64,000 nucleotides of DNA, from NCBI GenBank assembly GCA_028714075.1, contig JAQTMZ010000002.1, positions 248,001 through 312,000 on the forward strand. Direction: 5' to 3'. Made by a program: the position numbers and the translations under genes. This DNA is from Gallionella sp. (lineage in GTDB: Bacteria; Pseudomonadota; Gammaproteobacteria; Burkholderiales; Gallionellaceae). The number at the start of each line of letters is the position of its first letter. Position 1 is the stretch's first letter. Positions 24,975 to 35,046 of the stretch are shown piece after piece. A model generated the notes under the pieces. The model searched no databases and was not told where the DNA came from. It worked only from the letters and a program-made list of their open reading frames with translations.

Positions 24975-25604
24975 TTAATCTTTTCGCAGCACGATTCCGC
25001 GAAACCAGCCTCCGGCGAGCAGCGGCACATCGCTGACCATTTGCAGCCCCGGCACTTCGCGCAGCACCTCTTCGAACACCACATCCATCCTGGTGGCGAT
25101 GCGGCGCGACAGCGGGTTGAGCGCGCGGCGCAACCAGGCACGCTGTTGCGGGCGCAGGAACTTGTCGAAAATGATAATCGTGCCGCCGGGCTTGATTGTG
25201 CGCGCGGCCTCGCGCAGTGCCTGCGCGGGTTGCGGCACGACGGCGAGAATGAGATGCAGCACGGCATGGTCGAATTGTGCGTCGGCGAACGGCAACGCCA
25301 TGCTGTCGCCCAGCACCCAATCCACCTGCAACCCCGCGCCGCGCGGCCTGGCGCGCGACAGCATCGCCATGTTGAAATCGAGTGCGGTGTAACGATGCAG
25401 CGCCGGCAATAACGGCAGATCAAGCCCGGTACCGGCACCGCTTAACAGCACCTTTTCGGCCACATCGGACGGCAACGCGCGCAGTGATCTTTCGCGCGCC
25501 TTCAGCAACGGGCGTTCTATGGCCAGGTCATAGAGCGGCGCGATCAGGTTGTAGCTCAGCCTGAGCAGCGGATTTTCGCGGTAGGGTTGTTCGGTATTAG
25601 CCAT
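24975..25604 (-). CDS. Class I SAM-dependent methyltransferase
   Basis: A 209-residue protein starting at ATG 25604. Motif I is KVLLSGAGTGLDLPLL, followed by the acidic end of beta-2 (ALDFN), motif II/III GDSMALPFADAQFD, and LREAARTIKPGGTIII. The fold resembles UbiE and phospholipid N-methyltransferases, but the substrate is not determinable from sequence. It is transcribed away from dps. Confidence 0.8.
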   Translation of the reverse strand: MANTEQPYRENPLLRLSYNLIAPLYDLAIERPLLKARERSLRALPSDVAEKVLLSGAGTGLDLPLLPALHRYTALDFNMAMLSRARPRGAGLQVDWVLGDSMALPFADAQFDHAVLHLILAVVPQPAQALREAARTIKPGGTIIIFDKFLRPQQRAWLRRALNPLSRRIATRMDVVFEEVLREVPGLQMVSDVPLLAGGWFRGIVLRKD

Positions 25605-25712
25605 AGTGCGAGTGTAGTAGAAATTTTGGGCCGTGAGGTATAGAGTGCAACTGCTTGTCTGCATCGTCCAAGGATTGCTTCATCATTATTCACCAACGAT
25701 AAGGAGAACATC

Positions 25713-26192
25713 ATGAGCAAAACCACCATCAACATCGGCATTTCCGAAAAAGACCGCAAAAAGATCGCCGAAGGCCTGTCGCATATGCTGGCCGATACCT
25801 ACACCCTGTATCTCAAGACCCACAACTTCCACTGGAATGTCACCGGGCCGATGTTTCAGACCCTGCATCTGATGTTCATGACCCAGTACAACGAAATCTG
25901 GCTGGCGGTGGACATGGTCGCCGAGCGCATCCGCGGGCTGGGCTACCCGGCTCCCGGTACTTACAAGGAATTCGCCGCGCTGAGCAGCATCAAGGATGCC
26001 AGCGGCGTGCCCAACGCGAAGGAGATGATCCGGCAACTGGTCGACGGGCAGGAAGCCGTGGTGCGCACCGCGCGGAAACTGTTGCCGGTCGCGGAAAAAG
26101 CCGGCGACCAGCCGACCGTCGACCTGCTGTCGGCGCGCATGATGGTGCATGAGCAAAACGCGTGGATGTTGCGCAGTCTGCTGGAGGAATAA
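25713..26192 (+). CDS. dps: Dps-family ferritin-like DNA-protection protein
   Basis: A 159-residue protein behind AAGGAGAA. The ferritin-like fold has the Dps inter-subunit ferroxidase ligands: [10 protein letters not shown] (His37), the [18 protein letters not shown] segment with Asp and Glu ligands, and the later [14 protein letters not shown] helix. It oxidises and stores iron with peroxide and protects DNA in starvation. It is a lone gene that converges with ubiA 4 bp away. Confidence 0.9.
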   Translation: MSKTTINIGISEKDRKKIAEGLSHMLADTYTLYLKTHNFHWNVTGPMFQTLHLMFMTQYNEIWLAVDMVAERIRGLGYPAPGTYKEFAALSSIKDASGVPNAKEMIRQLVDGQEAVVRTARKLLPVAEKAGDQPTVDLLSARMMVHEQNAWMLRSLLEE

Positions 26193-26196
26193 CGCG

Positions 26197-27066
26197 CTAC
26201 GGGGTGCGTGCAAAATAATCCAGCGCGATACCCGCGAACACCGCCGCGCCGAACCAGTTGTTGTGCAGAAAAGCTGCGAAGCATGCTTCGCGGCTTTTGT
26301 TTTTGATCAGTGCGTAGTGGTATAACGCGATACCCGCCGCAACCAGCAAGCCCAGGTAATACGCCAGTCCCAGGCCTGCTATCTGCCCCGCTACGGCAAG
26401 CAATGCCAGGGTGACGGCATAGCAGGCCATTACCGCCGCCACATCGTATTTGCCGAACAGCAATGCCGAGGAATGGATGCCGAGACGGATGTCGTCGTCG
26501 CGGTCCACCATCGCGTATTCGGTGTCGTAGGCAATCGCCCAGAACACATTGGCGACAAGCAGCAGCCACGCTAGCGGCGGCACGCTGCCGAGTTGCGCGG
26601 CGAAGGCCATCGGGATACCAAAGCCGAACGCGATGCCGAGATAGGCTTGCGGGATGACGAAGAAGCGTTTGGTGAACGGGTAGCTGGCGGCGAGCAACAC
26701 TGCCGGAACCGAGAGCAACAGCGTCAAATCGTTGAGCGGCAAAATCAGCAGGAAGGCGGCGCAGGCCAGTGCCGCAGCCAGCCCCAAAGCCTCGCCGGGC
26801 GCGATGTGCCCGCTGGTGACGGGGCGTTCCCGGGTGCGCTTTACATGCTTGTCGATGTGGCGATCCGCATAGTCGTTGATGGCGCACCCGGCGGAGCGCA
26901 TCAGCACGGTGCCGAGCACAAAAATGAGCACGATGTGCCAGGCCGGATGGCCGTCACCCGCGATCCACACGCCCCACAGCGTCGGCCACAGCAGCAGCAG
27001 GATGCCGATCGGGCGGTGCAGACGCGTGAGTTGGATGTATTGCGATAGGCGTTCGGTGAATGTCAT
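26197..27066 (-). CDS. ubiA: 4-hydroxybenzoate octaprenyltransferase UbiA
   Basis: A 289-residue membrane protein; ATG 27066 with AGGAA before it. It has about eight to nine transmembrane helices. The first Asp-rich prenyl-diphosphate motif is [19 protein letters not shown] and the second is [17 protein letters not shown]. It attaches the polyprenyl chain to 4-hydroxybenzoate in ubiquinone synthesis at the inner membrane. Confidence 0.93.
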   Translation of the reverse strand: MTFTERLSQYIQLTRLHRPIGILLLLWPTLWGVWIAGDGHPAWHIVLIFVLGTVLMRSAGCAINDYADRHIDKHVKRTRERPVTSGHIAPGEALGLAAALACAAFLLILPLNDLTLLLSVPAVLLAASYPFTKRFFVIPQAYLGIAFGFGIPMAFAAQLGSVPPLAWLLLVANVFWAIAYDTEYAMVDRDDDIRLGIHSSALLFGKYDVAAVMACYAVTLALLAVAGQIAGLGLAYYLGLLVAAGIALYHYALIKNKSREACFAAFLHNNWFGAAVFAGIALDYFARTP

Positions 27067-27112
27067 TTCCTGGCCGGGGCGCAAACTATTGGTTTCAGGG
27101 AAAAGCAGTTGG

Positions 27113-27237
27113 CCGCAGATTACGCAGATTTTCGCCGATTAAACCATAGATAATATCGATTACCTACCCGCCAATCTGGTGGTCGAGCACACCTTCGCAG
27201 CGGGCTGAAAATCTGCGTTAATCTGCGTAATCTGCGG
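27113..27237. repeat. Inverted 18-bp repeat pair
   Basis: CCGCAGATTACGCAGATT (27113-27130) and its exact complement AATCTGCGTAATCTGCGG (27220-27237) bracket about 90 bp. The second copy is preceded by a further partial unit (AATCTGCGTT). It looks like a short non-coding mobile repeat between ubiA and fliE. Confidence 0.6.
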
Positions 27238-27269
27238 ATGGAACTGCCGTTTATTAGCTGAAACGGCAA

Positions 27270-27596
27270 TTAGACCTGCATGTTCATGATGTCGTTGTAC
27301 GCCTGCACAACCTTGTTGCGCACCTGGATGGTGGTCTGGAGGTTGATGCCGGCTTTTTGCATCGCAATCATGGTGTCGCTCAGGCTGACGTTGTTGTCGC
27401 CCAGCACAAAAGCCTTCTGCAGGGCTTCCGCCTTGGATTGGGCCTGCGCTACTCCGTCCAGTGACGACTTCAGCACATTCGCAAAATCCAGTTTGCCGGG
27501 TTGTGCGGCCTGAGCCTGATTAAGTTCAGGCAGCCCGGCTTTTGCCGCCATGACACGCATTTGCGCCAATAAACTGTTTACTGCCGAGGTATCCAC
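27270..27596 (-). CDS. fliE: Flagellar hook-basal body complex protein FliE
   Basis: A 108-residue protein starting at GTG 27596 behind AAGGAGG. The C-terminal half (SLSDTMIAMQKAGINLQTTIQVRNKVVQAYNDIMNM, core VRNKVVQAYNDIM) is the FliE signature. FliE joins the MS ring to the proximal rod. It diverges from fliF, which starts the large fli operon. Confidence 0.93.
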   Translation of the reverse strand: MDTSAVNSLLAQMRVMAAKAGLPELNQAQAAQPGKLDFANVLKSSLDGVAQAQSKAEALQKAFVLGDNNVSLSDTMIAMQKAGINLQTTIQVRNKVVQAYNDIMNMQV

Positions 27597-27758
27597 TTTA
27601 CGCCTCCTTTTTTAGGTGAACGCACAATATCCGACAAATTGCCATTTTTATAATGGGAAAAGGCGCGGGTTTTTACCCTTATTCGATTGTTTGAAAGGCC
27701 TTTGGCGGCAGATAATACGCGTAGTGCCCGAGCGGCTTTGAGGGTGTGGTTGAATCAT

Positions 27759-29378
27759 ATGGCAGAACAGGAAGATAGGGTAAAAAATCAATTCGGACAA
27801 CTCAACATCCAGCAGAAAATGGGGCTGGGTGTTGGAGTTGCGGCGTTGTTCGCGCTTATCGCCGGGGCGTGGATGTGGGGGCAAACGCCCGATTACCGCT
27901 TGCTGTACAGCAACTTGTCCGACCGCGACGGCGGGGCGATCATCGAGTCGTTGCAGCAAATGAATATCCCTTACAAGTTTGCCGAGGGTGGCGGGGCGTT
28001 GATGGTGTCCTCCAATAAAGTGCATGAGGCCCGGTTAAAGCTGGCTTCGCAGGGGCTTCCCAAGGGCGGGAATGTCGGTTTCGAGTTGATGGAAAACCAG
28101 AAATTCGGCATCACCCAGTTTGCCGAGCAGGTCAATTACCAGCGTGCGCTGGAGGGTGAGTTGGCGCGCTCGGTGGAAAGCATTGGCGCGGTGGCTGCCG
28201 CGCGCGTTCATTTGGCCATCCCCAAGCCCAGCGTGTTCGTCAAGGAACAGCAGAAACCCAGCGCATCCGTGGTGCTATCCCTGCAAGGCGGGCGATTGCT
28301 CGATTCCGCGCAGGTCAGCGCGATTATTCACCTGATTTCCAGCAGCGTACCGGAAATGTCCGCCAAGAACGTGACTGTGGTGGATCAGAACGGCACATTG
28401 TTGAGCGCCAACCATGAGGGCAATACCGGTGAGGGGTTGGACCCGAGCCAGCTCAAATATGTGCAGCAGATCGAGCAGAGTTACATCAAGCGCATCGAGG
28501 CATTGCTGACCCCGATGCTTGGGCCGAACAATGTGCGCGCGCAGGTGTCTGCCGATATCGATTTTTCGCGCACCGAGCAAACCTCTGAAACTTATAAGCC
28601 AAACCAGAATCCAAAGGAGAGTTCGGTGCGCAGCCAGCAAAGCACCGAGGTGATAAACGGCTCCGGGATCAGTGCGAGCGGTGTTCCCGGCGCGCTGACC
28701 AACCAGCCTCCGGTTCCGGCAACCGCGCCGATAGTCGCTGCGGCAGGCGCGCCTGGAGGGGTGGTGGTCGGCAACAACGCCAACGTATCCAATTTGCAAA
28801 AAGAGTCCACGGTGAACTATGAGGTGGATCGCACTATACGCCACACGATATTGCCGGTAGGTTCCATCAAGCATTTGTCGGTTGCGGTGGTGGTGAACGG
28901 CAATCGCAAGGCGACCGATGCCAAGGGCAAGAGCAGCAGCAGGCCTTTGAGCGATGCGGAAAAAGAGCAGATCAACAACCTGGTCAGGGATGCCGTGGGC
29001 TTCGACCAGAATCGCGGCGACACCCTGAACGTGCAGGTTGCGGCGTTTACCGAAAGCAAGGAAAGCATCGAAGAATTGCCGTTCTGGAAGCAGTCTGATT
29101 TGATTGAACTGATGAAGGATATGCTCAAGTACTTGCTGATTGGCGCAGCCATGCTGTTTGTTGTGTTCCGCGTCATCAAGCCTGCCTTGCACCCGTTGTT
29201 TGTGGTTCCGGAATTCAAGGCGGAAGATGTCGAAAATGAAGAAGTGCAAGATGATATGAAGGAGGCTTTAAGGCAGAAAGCATCCTTTGACACGAACCTG
29301 CAAACAGCCCGGCATATCGCCAAGCAGGAGCCAAAGATTGTAGCCAGCGTAGTCAAGGAGTGGGTGGGTCATGGTTGA
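27759..29378 (+). CDS. fliF: Flagellar MS-ring protein FliF
   Basis: A 539-residue protein. ATG 27759 is preferred to an upstream TTG. Two transmembrane helices (about 24-44 and about 450-470) enclose the periplasmic YscJ/FliF ring-building domains (DYRLLYSNLSDRDGG, ARVHLAIPKPSVFVKE). The cytoplasmic tail ends EWVGHG, for FliG binding. It overlaps fliG by 8 bp. Base of the basal body in the inner membrane. Confidence 0.95.
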   Translation: MAEQEDRVKNQFGQLNIQQKMGLGVGVAALFALIAGAWMWGQTPDYRLLYSNLSDRDGGAIIESLQQMNIPYKFAEGGGALMVSSNKVHEARLKLASQGLPKGGNVGFELMENQKFGITQFAEQVNYQRALEGELARSVESIGAVAAARVHLAIPKPSVFVKEQQKPSASVVLSLQGGRLLDSAQVSAIIHLISSSVPEMSAKNVTVVDQNGTLLSANHEGNTGEGLDPSQLKYVQQIEQSYIKRIEALLTPMLGPNNVRAQVSADIDFSRTEQTSETYKPNQNPKESSVRSQQSTEVINGSGISASGVPGALTNQPPVPATAPIVAAAGAPGGVVVGNNANVSNLQKESTVNYEVDRTIRHTILPVGSIKHLSVAVVVNGNRKATDAKGKSSSRPLSDAEKEQINNLVRDAVGFDQNRGDTLNVQVAAFTESKESIEELPFWKQSDLIELMKDMLKYLLIGAAMLFVVFRVIKPALHPLFVVPEFKAEDVENEEVQDDMKEALRQKASFDTNLQTARHIAKQEPKIVASVVKEWVGHG

Positions 29379-30363
29379 CGGGGTTGAAAAAAGCGCGATT
29401 TTCCTGCTGACGCTCGGCGAAGACGAGGCCGCCGAGGTATTGAGGCATCTTGAGCCCAAGGAAGTGCAAAGAATCAGCGCGGCCATGATGACGCTGAAGA
29501 ACCTCAGCCGAGACGAAATTTCGGAGGTGTTTCACGATTTTGTGGTGACCGCGGCGACCAAGACGACCGTCGGCATGGATCCCAACAACTATATCCGCGC
29601 CATGCTGATCAAGGCGCTCGGCGACGACAAGGCTGCCGGGCTGCTTGACCAGATCATGCACAACAGCGACACCGAGGGCATCGAAAGCCTGAAGTGGATG
29701 GATCCGGGTGCCGTGGCCGAAATGATCGGCAATGAACATCCGCAGATTATCGCGACCATTCTGGTGCATCTGGAGCCGGATCAGGCTGCCGAAATCCTTA
29801 AAATGTTTTCCGAACGCACCCGTAACGACACGCTGTTGCGCATTTCCACGCTGGATAGCGTGCAGCCCGTTGCGCTGCGCGAACTCAATGACGTGCTGGG
29901 CAAGCTCATGGCCGGCGGCGCTACCGGGAAGAAAAAATTGCAGGGCGGGGTGGGTACCGCTGCAGAAATCCTCAACTTCATGGGCGGCGCGCTGGAAACG
30001 GAAATGATGGACAACGTGCGCAATTACGATCCCGAACTGGCGCAAAAAATTGAAGACAAGATGTTCGTTTTCGAAAATCTGCTGGACATCGAAGATCGTG
30101 GCATTCAGCTTATTCTTCGCGAAGTTCAGTCCGAATCGTTGATTATCGCCCTCAAGGCCGCCAGCGAAGAGTTGCGCGAAAAGATTTTCAAGAATATGTC
30201 AAAACGCGCTTCCGAGATGATGCGCGAAGACCTGGAAATGAAAGGGCCGGTCAAGCTCAGCGAAGTCGAGGCCAATCAAAAGGAAATCCTCAAGATTGTG
30301 CGGCGCCTGGCCGACGAAGGCCAGGTAACACTGGGTGCAAGCGCCGAGGACACCTATGTCTAG
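29371..30363 (+). CDS. fliG: Flagellar motor switch protein FliG
   Basis: A 330-residue protein with three armadillo-like domains. EHPQIIATILVHLEPDQAAEIL carries the EHPQ motif, and the C-terminal torque helix DRGIQLILREVQSESLIIALK has the charged residues that meet MotA. It is the rotor component of the switch. It overlaps fliF and fliH by 8 bp each. Confidence 0.95.
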   Translation: MVDGVEKSAIFLLTLGEDEAAEVLRHLEPKEVQRISAAMMTLKNLSRDEISEVFHDFVVTAATKTTVGMDPNNYIRAMLIKALGDDKAAGLLDQIMHNSDTEGIESLKWMDPGAVAEMIGNEHPQIIATILVHLEPDQAAEILKMFSERTRNDTLLRISTLDSVQPVALRELNDVLGKLMAGGATGKKKLQGGVGTAAEILNFMGGALETEMMDNVRNYDPELAQKIEDKMFVFENLLDIEDRGIQLILREVQSESLIIALKAASEELREKIFKNMSKRASEMMREDLEMKGPVKLSEVEANQKEILKIVRRLADEGQVTLGASAEDTYV

Positions 30364-30970
30364 CGTAATCATTACCAAGGAGCAACTGACGGCATTCGAA
30401 CGCTGGGAGTTGGCTTCGTTTGATTTGCATCCGGACAGCAAACGCCGCAGCAGTGTCGCAGAGCTGGAGGCTATCCGCCAGCAGGCATATGATGAGGGTC
30501 ACGCGCAAGGCCGTGATACGGGTTATGCTGCCGGCATCACGCAGGCGCGCACCGAGGCGGCGCAAATTCATGCGCTGCTGCAAAACCTGCAGGGCGCCCT
30601 CAATCAGGTGGACGAACAACTGGCGCAATCACTGCTCGATTTATCGCTGGAAATTGCCCGCAAGATGGTGGGCGAAAACTTGCAGGTAAAACCGGAAGTG
30701 ATTTTGAAGGTCGTCAGCGATGCGATTAGCGGCCTGCCGCATTTCAACCAGAATGCCCATTTGATTTTGCATCCCGATGATGCCGAGCTGGTGCGCAAGC
30801 AAATGGGTGAGCAACTGACGCATGCCGGATGGAAAATTTTTACCGATGTGCAAATCAAGCGCGGCGGGTGTCGCGTGGAGACTTTGCACAGCCAGGTGGA
30901 TGCTACTGTGGAAGCGCGCTGGAAGCGTGTTGTCGAATCGATAGGCCAGGATAAATCATGGCAAACCTGA
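30356..30970 (+). CDS. fliH: Flagellar assembly protein FliH
   Basis: A 204-residue protein starting at ATG 30356, overlapping the fliG end. It has the Gly-rich GxxxG-type stretch typical of FliH ([14 protein letters not shown]), a coiled coil, and a V-type ATPase E-subunit-like C-terminal domain. It forms the peripheral stalk that regulates the export ATPase FliI, whose gene overlaps by 13 bp. Confidence 0.9.
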   Translation: MSSVIITKEQLTAFERWELASFDLHPDSKRRSSVAELEAIRQQAYDEGHAQGRDTGYAAGITQARTEAAQIHALLQNLQGALNQVDEQLAQSLLDLSLEIARKMVGENLQVKPEVILKVVSDAISGLPHFNQNAHLILHPDDAELVRKQMGEQLTHAGWKIFTDVQIKRGGCRVETLHSQVDATVEARWKRVVESIGQDKSWQT

Positions 30971-32370
30971 CATCTGCCCATAGCGTTAGATGGCAAAGCT
31001 TTCTCAGTGAAGGCCGCGAATATGTGGCGGAGTGCAACCCCATGCCGCCGAGCGGCCACCTGACCAAGGTGACCGGCCTGGTGATGGAGGCGGTTGGCTT
31101 GAAAATGGCGGTCGGCAGCACTTGCTCGATTCACTTGCCGAGCGGCATTGTGGAAGCGGAGGTGGTCGGCTTTTCCGGGGAAAAATTGTTCCTGATGCCG
31201 GAAAACGATGTGTATGGTTTGGTGCCGGGCGCACGCGTGATGCCGGTCGAAGCGGCTCATGTGCTGACCCTGGGCGGCAAACGCAAATCGAAGCACCGCC
31301 GCACAAACGATAGCGCCAAACATTTGCCGGTCGGCAATATGCTGCTTGGCCGCGTGCTGGATGGCGCGGGTAAACCGCTTGACCAGCTGGGGCCGTTGCA
31401 GGACTGCGGATATGCGCCGCTGCAAGGCCGTCCTTTTAATCCATTGGAGCGTGCTTCGATCGATTCGACGCTTGATGTCGGAATTCGCGCCATCAACAGC
31501 ATGCTGACCGTAGGGCGCGGCCAGCGCATGGGATTGTTCGCCGGCAGCGGTGTCGGCAAGAGCGTGCTGCTCGGCATGATGGCGCGCTATACCAGCGCGG
31601 ACGTGACGGTGGTCGGGCTGATCGGCGAGCGCGGCCGCGAAGTCAAGGAATTCATCAACGATATTCTCGGTAAAGAAGGCATGGCCCATTCGGTGGTGGT
31701 CGCCACGCCGGCGGACACTTCGCCGCTGATGCGCTTGCAGGGCGCGGCTTATGCCACCACCATCGCCGAATATTTTCGCGATCAGGGCAAGAATGTGCTG
31801 CTGATCATGGATTCGTTGACCCGTTTCGCCATGGCGCAGCGTGAAATCGCGCTGGCGGTCGGCGAACCGCCCGCCACCAAAGGCTACCCGCCATCGGTTT
31901 TCGCCAAGCTGCCGCAACTGGTGGAGCGTGCCGGCAACGGCCTAGAAGGCAGCGGCTCGATCACCGCCTTCTACACCGTGCTGACCGAAGGCGATGACCA
32001 GCAGGATCCGATTGCCGACAGCGCGCGCGCCATCCTCGATGGGCACATCGTGCTGTCGCGGCGCCTGGTGGAGCAGGGGCATTATCCGGCAATTGATATC
32101 GAAGCCTCGATCAGCCGCGTGATGTCGCGTTTGGTGTCACCGGAGCACTTGTCGGCGGTACAGCGCTTTAAACATATGTATGCCCATTACCAGCGCAACC
32201 GCGATTTGATCAGCGTCGGCGCCTACGTCAAAGGCAGCGACCCATTGCTGGATGAGGCGATTGCGCTCTATCCGAGGATGGAGCATTTCCTGAAACAGGG
32301 CATGTTCCAAAGCGAACCTTATGCGCCGAGTGTTGCCCAATTAATGGCACTGTTCGAGCCGTTACATTAA
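30958..32370 (+). CDS. fliI: Flagellum-specific ATPase FliI
   Basis: A 470-residue protein of the F1-ATPase beta fold. Walker [12 protein letters not shown] has its Lys at about 201, then [13 protein letters not shown] and Walker [19 protein letters not shown]. It hydrolyses ATP to deliver export substrates to the flagellar type III gate in complex with FliH and FliJ. Confidence 0.95.
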   Translation: MANLTSAHSVRWQSFLSEGREYVAECNPMPPSGHLTKVTGLVMEAVGLKMAVGSTCSIHLPSGIVEAEVVGFSGEKLFLMPENDVYGLVPGARVMPVEAAHVLTLGGKRKSKHRRTNDSAKHLPVGNMLLGRVLDGAGKPLDQLGPLQDCGYAPLQGRPFNPLERASIDSTLDVGIRAINSMLTVGRGQRMGLFAGSGVGKSVLLGMMARYTSADVTVVGLIGERGREVKEFINDILGKEGMAHSVVVATPADTSPLMRLQGAAYATTIAEYFRDQGKNVLLIMDSLTRFAMAQREIALAVGEPPATKGYPPSVFAKLPQLVERAGNGLEGSGSITAFYTVLTEGDDQQDPIADSARAILDGHIVLSRRLVEQGHYPAIDIEASISRVMSRLVSPEHLSAVQRFKHMYAHYQRNRDLISVGAYVKGSDPLLDEAIALYPRMEHFLKQGMFQSEPYAPSVAQLMALFEPLH

Positions 32371-32381
32371 CGATGCTTATC

Positions 32382-32846
32382 ATGACCAAGCCATTCTCTT
32401 TGCAATCCGTGATGAACCTGGCGCAACACCAGAACGATTCGGCAACGCGCAAGCTCGGCCAGTTGAATAAACAGCAACAGGGCGCGCAGCAACAACTTGA
32501 AGCCCTGCGGCAATATCGCAGGGATTATCAGGCGCGCTTGCAGGAATCTACACAGGGCGGCATGGATCATGCCGAATTGCGCAATTTTCAGGAGTTTATT
32601 AACAAGCTTGACGAGGCGATAGCACAGCAGTTCCAAGTCGTCGAGCAGACCAAGGTGTCGACCCAGGCAGGACGCGGCGAGTTTGACTCCACGCGGCGCA
32701 GACTAAAATCATTCGATATGCTGCAACAGCGTCATATCAAAGAGCAACAAAAGGTCGCCGAGAAGGCCGAACAAAAATTATTGGACGAGCATACCGGCAG
32801 GCTTGTCACCCGCAAGATGCTTAATACTGAAGATTCGAACAGATAA
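32382..32846 (+). CDS. fliJ: Flagellar export protein FliJ
   Basis: A 154-residue, almost entirely coiled-coil protein (KLGQLNKQQQGAQQQLEALRQYRRDYQ) of the usual FliJ length. Met at 32373 is an alternative start three codons upstream; neither has a clear ribosome-binding site, and coupling to the fliI stop (32370) is likely. General chaperone and the central stalk of the FliI ring. Confidence 0.88.
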   Translation: MTKPFSLQSVMNLAQHQNDSATRKLGQLNKQQQGAQQQLEALRQYRRDYQARLQESTQGGMDHAELRNFQEFINKLDEAIAQQFQVVEQTKVSTQAGRGEFDSTRRRLKSFDMLQQRHIKEQQKVAEKAEQKLLDEHTGRLVTRKMLNTEDSNR

Positions 32847-32859
32847 CTAGGAGAATGCC

Positions 32860-34122
32860 ATGACTAATCTGCCTATCACCGTCAACAATTCGCAACCACC
32901 CGCAAAAGGCGGGTCGGGAGATGTCGCGCTGCCCCGTAACGGCTCTCCGGCAGCTACGGCCAATACCGCTACCGGCGCAGCCCAAAAAAACGATGCGGCA
33001 GCGCAGCCTGCGGATCCGTTTGGCGCAGTGCTGGCGCGACGAATACAAGCAGATGAAACCAATACGGCCGCCCCAAATGCGCCGCCTGCATCCGGCATCG
33101 ATGCCAAAACAATGGCGGATTCCTCAGCCACGCCCGGCAAAACCGAGCAGGACAAAACACTGACTGCCGCGATGACCGGTGACCCATCCAGTGCCTTGGC
33201 GGCTATGCTGCAACTTCCTCAGGAAATCAAACCGCCAGTTGCCAAGGATGCAACTGCAGGCACGACGGCCAGAGGGATGACCGACATAGCGGCAACGGCT
33301 CAAGGGGTGATCGGTACAGTTATGGCCCGAGGGATAGCAGGCGCAACGACGATCCGCGAAACGAGTACCAATAAAGCGGTGGTAAATCAATCGGCCGCCA
33401 ATGCGGGCACAATAAAAACCAAGATGGGGTTTGGCTTGACGGATGCAGCACCCGGCAAAGCGGACGCTGCGGTCATGATTGCCGATAATTTGACGGCTGT
33501 TGACAAGTCGGCTTTGCGCAACGGACCCGGCTTGGGAATCGCCACGCCTGCTGAATTGTCTGGCAGCTTTCCGGATGCCGCACGATCCGCGCAAGGCCTT
33601 GCCCAATCGGCCACCTCGGTAGCTGCATCCGGTATGTTTCCCAACATGTTGGTGAACGACAAAACCGCCAGCAACTTACAAACCGTTTCCTCGCCATTAG
33701 GCAGCAGCGGTTGGGCTGACGAATTCTCACAAAAGATCACCTGGATGGGGACGCAACAAAATCAGGTTGCCGAACTGCACTTGAATCCGCCGAATTTGGG
33801 GCCGCTGGATGTAGTGCTGAAAATCTCCGACAATCAGGCTACCGCCTTGTTTACGTCGCCACATAGCGCGGTGCGCGATGCGGTGGAAAGTGCCCTGCCC
33901 AGGCTGCGTGAAATGTTGGCGGATAACGGCATTATGCTGGGCAATACTATGGTCAGCGATCAACCTCCGCGCGACCGCAGTGCGGATGGATTTATAGACC
34001 ATGGTGCCGGCGCGGCGGTGCAGCGCGAGGCTTCCGGCGATGCCATCAAAACGCTATCATCCACGACCGCACAGGCTATACCGGCGCGCCGCCACAATGG
34101 GATGGTGGATACTTTTGCTTGA
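32860..34122 (+). CDS. fliK: Flagellar hook-length control protein FliK
   Basis: A 420-residue protein behind TAGGAGAA. The first 270 residues are Ala/Thr/Gly-rich and poorly conserved, as in other FliK rulers. The C-terminal hook-length domain (about 280-380) includes VAELHLNPPNLGPLDVVL and AVESALPRLREMLADNGI. It measures hook length and switches export specificity through FlhB. Confidence 0.88.
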   Translation: MTNLPITVNNSQPPAKGGSGDVALPRNGSPAATANTATGAAQKNDAAAQPADPFGAVLARRIQADETNTAAPNAPPASGIDAKTMADSSATPGKTEQDKTLTAAMTGDPSSALAAMLQLPQEIKPPVAKDATAGTTARGMTDIAATAQGVIGTVMARGIAGATTIRETSTNKAVVNQSAANAGTIKTKMGFGLTDAAPGKADAAVMIADNLTAVDKSALRNGPGLGIATPAELSGSFPDAARSAQGLAQSATSVAASGMFPNMLVNDKTASNLQTVSSPLGSSGWADEFSQKITWMGTQQNQVAELHLNPPNLGPLDVVLKISDNQATALFTSPHSAVRDAVESALPRLREMLADNGIMLGNTMVSDQPPRDRSADGFIDHGAGAAVQREASGDAIKTLSSTTAQAIPARRHNGMVDTFA

Positions 34123-34244
34123 TCGGGTGGGGCATCGCGCTTTTGTTTCTTGATGAGCGGTTGCTGACAGGGAATGTTGACAGGCAAAGCTGCAAGTTTT
34201 GCACATCGCAACATGGATATACGCGATGTTGGCGGCATCCTGCT

Positions 34245-34271
34245 TAAACTTTACGCAGTATTGGCCGATAA
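34245..34271 (+). promoter_or_regulatory. Sigma-28 (FliA) promoter upstream of fliL
   Basis: TAAACTTT (34245-34252), an 11-base spacer and GCCGATAA (34264-34271). This is 15 of 16 matches to the TAAAGTTT-N11-GCCGATAA consensus. It would start a transcript about 140 bp before fliL. The gap 34123-34416 holds no gene. Confidence 0.75.
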
Positions 34272-34374
34272 AGATGCCAAGTCGGGTAATGTTAGCGCCG
34301 CTGCCTTTTGAGAACGAAGCCCAATTTAATGGAAAATTGCAGGGTTAATCGAGTTATCATTAGCATTGGATTTT

Positions 34375-34409
34375 CAACCATCAATTAATGGGCAACCATC
34401 AATTAAGGG
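34375..34409 (+). repeat. Tandem 18/17-bp repeat before fliL
   Basis: CAACCATCAATTAATGGG is followed directly by CAACCATCAATTAAGGG. Only the second copy reads TTAAGGGA and supplies the fliL ribosome-binding site 7 bases before ATG 34417. Confidence 0.65.
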
Positions 34410-34416
34410 ATCAAAT

Positions 34417-35013
34417 ATGGCCAAACCAGAAAAACCGGCAAAACCCTCCGAAGATGAGGTAACAGATGCGGTACCCAAAAAAGGTATAAAAAAGCTCATC
34501 ATTATCATTATCGCGGTTGCGGTGCTGGTAATTGGCGGAGTGGGTGCGGCATTCTGGTTTATAAAATCGTCGCATGAACCGGCAACGGCAGCAGGAAAAG
34601 CAGCAGAAGAAAAGGCCGAGGATGATGCCAGCGCCAGGAACCCGCCGAAATATGTCGATTTGGGGACGTTTACCGCCAATCTGGTACGGGAAGAAAGCGA
34701 CCAATATCTGCAAGTTGCGATTTCACTCAAGATAACCAAGCCGGAGTTGGAGGAAAGAGTCAAGGCTAGCAGCCCGGAAATTATGCACCGTGTGAATATG
34801 CTGCTGCAAAGCAAACGCCCTTCTGAACTCATCACTTACGAGGATAAAACCAAACTGGCTGTGCAGATCAGGGAGCAGATCGAATATGTTCTCCGCTTGC
34901 GCAAGACTGCTCCCGTCATCAGTTCCGACAAGGTTGAGGCGGAGCCGGCCGAAACCAGCACCCGCAAAAGCGGGATAGCCGAAGTATTATTTACGTCATT
35001 CATTGTTCAATAA
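34417..35013 (+). CDS. fliL: Flagellar basal body-associated protein FliL
   Basis: A 198-residue protein starting at ATG 34417, set by AAGGGA. A lysine-rich N-terminus is followed by one transmembrane helix (KLIIIIIAVAVLVIGGVGAAFW, about 27-48) and a periplasmic domain with PPKYVDLGTFTANLV and YLQVAISLKIT. It surrounds the stator and stabilises the motor. It heads the fliLMNOPQR group with its own sigma-28 promoter. Confidence 0.92.
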   Translation: MAKPEKPAKPSEDEVTDAVPKKGIKKLIIIIIAVAVLVIGGVGAAFWFIKSSHEPATAAGKAAEEKAEDDASARNPPKYVDLGTFTANLVREESDQYLQVAISLKITKPELEERVKASSPEIMHRVNMLLQSKRPSELITYEDKTKLAVQIREQIEYVLRLRKTAPVISSDKVEAEPAETSTRKSGIAEVLFTSFIVQ

Positions 35014-35046
35014 ATAACAAATGGCAATAACGGGCAATAGCGAAAA

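Noticed and set aside
27625..27650. TGGCAA on the minus strand before fliE as a sigma-54 promoter
   Set aside because: The position 10 bases on reads GA rather than the invariant GC.
27689..27715. GCAGATAA upstream of fliF as a sigma-28 -10 element
   Set aside because: The base run 11 bp upstream (GTTTGAAA) does not resemble TAAAGTTT.
30604..31917. Long minus-strand open frame opposite fliI
   Set aside because: It is antisense to a well-conserved ATPase with overlapping neighbours and has no family features.
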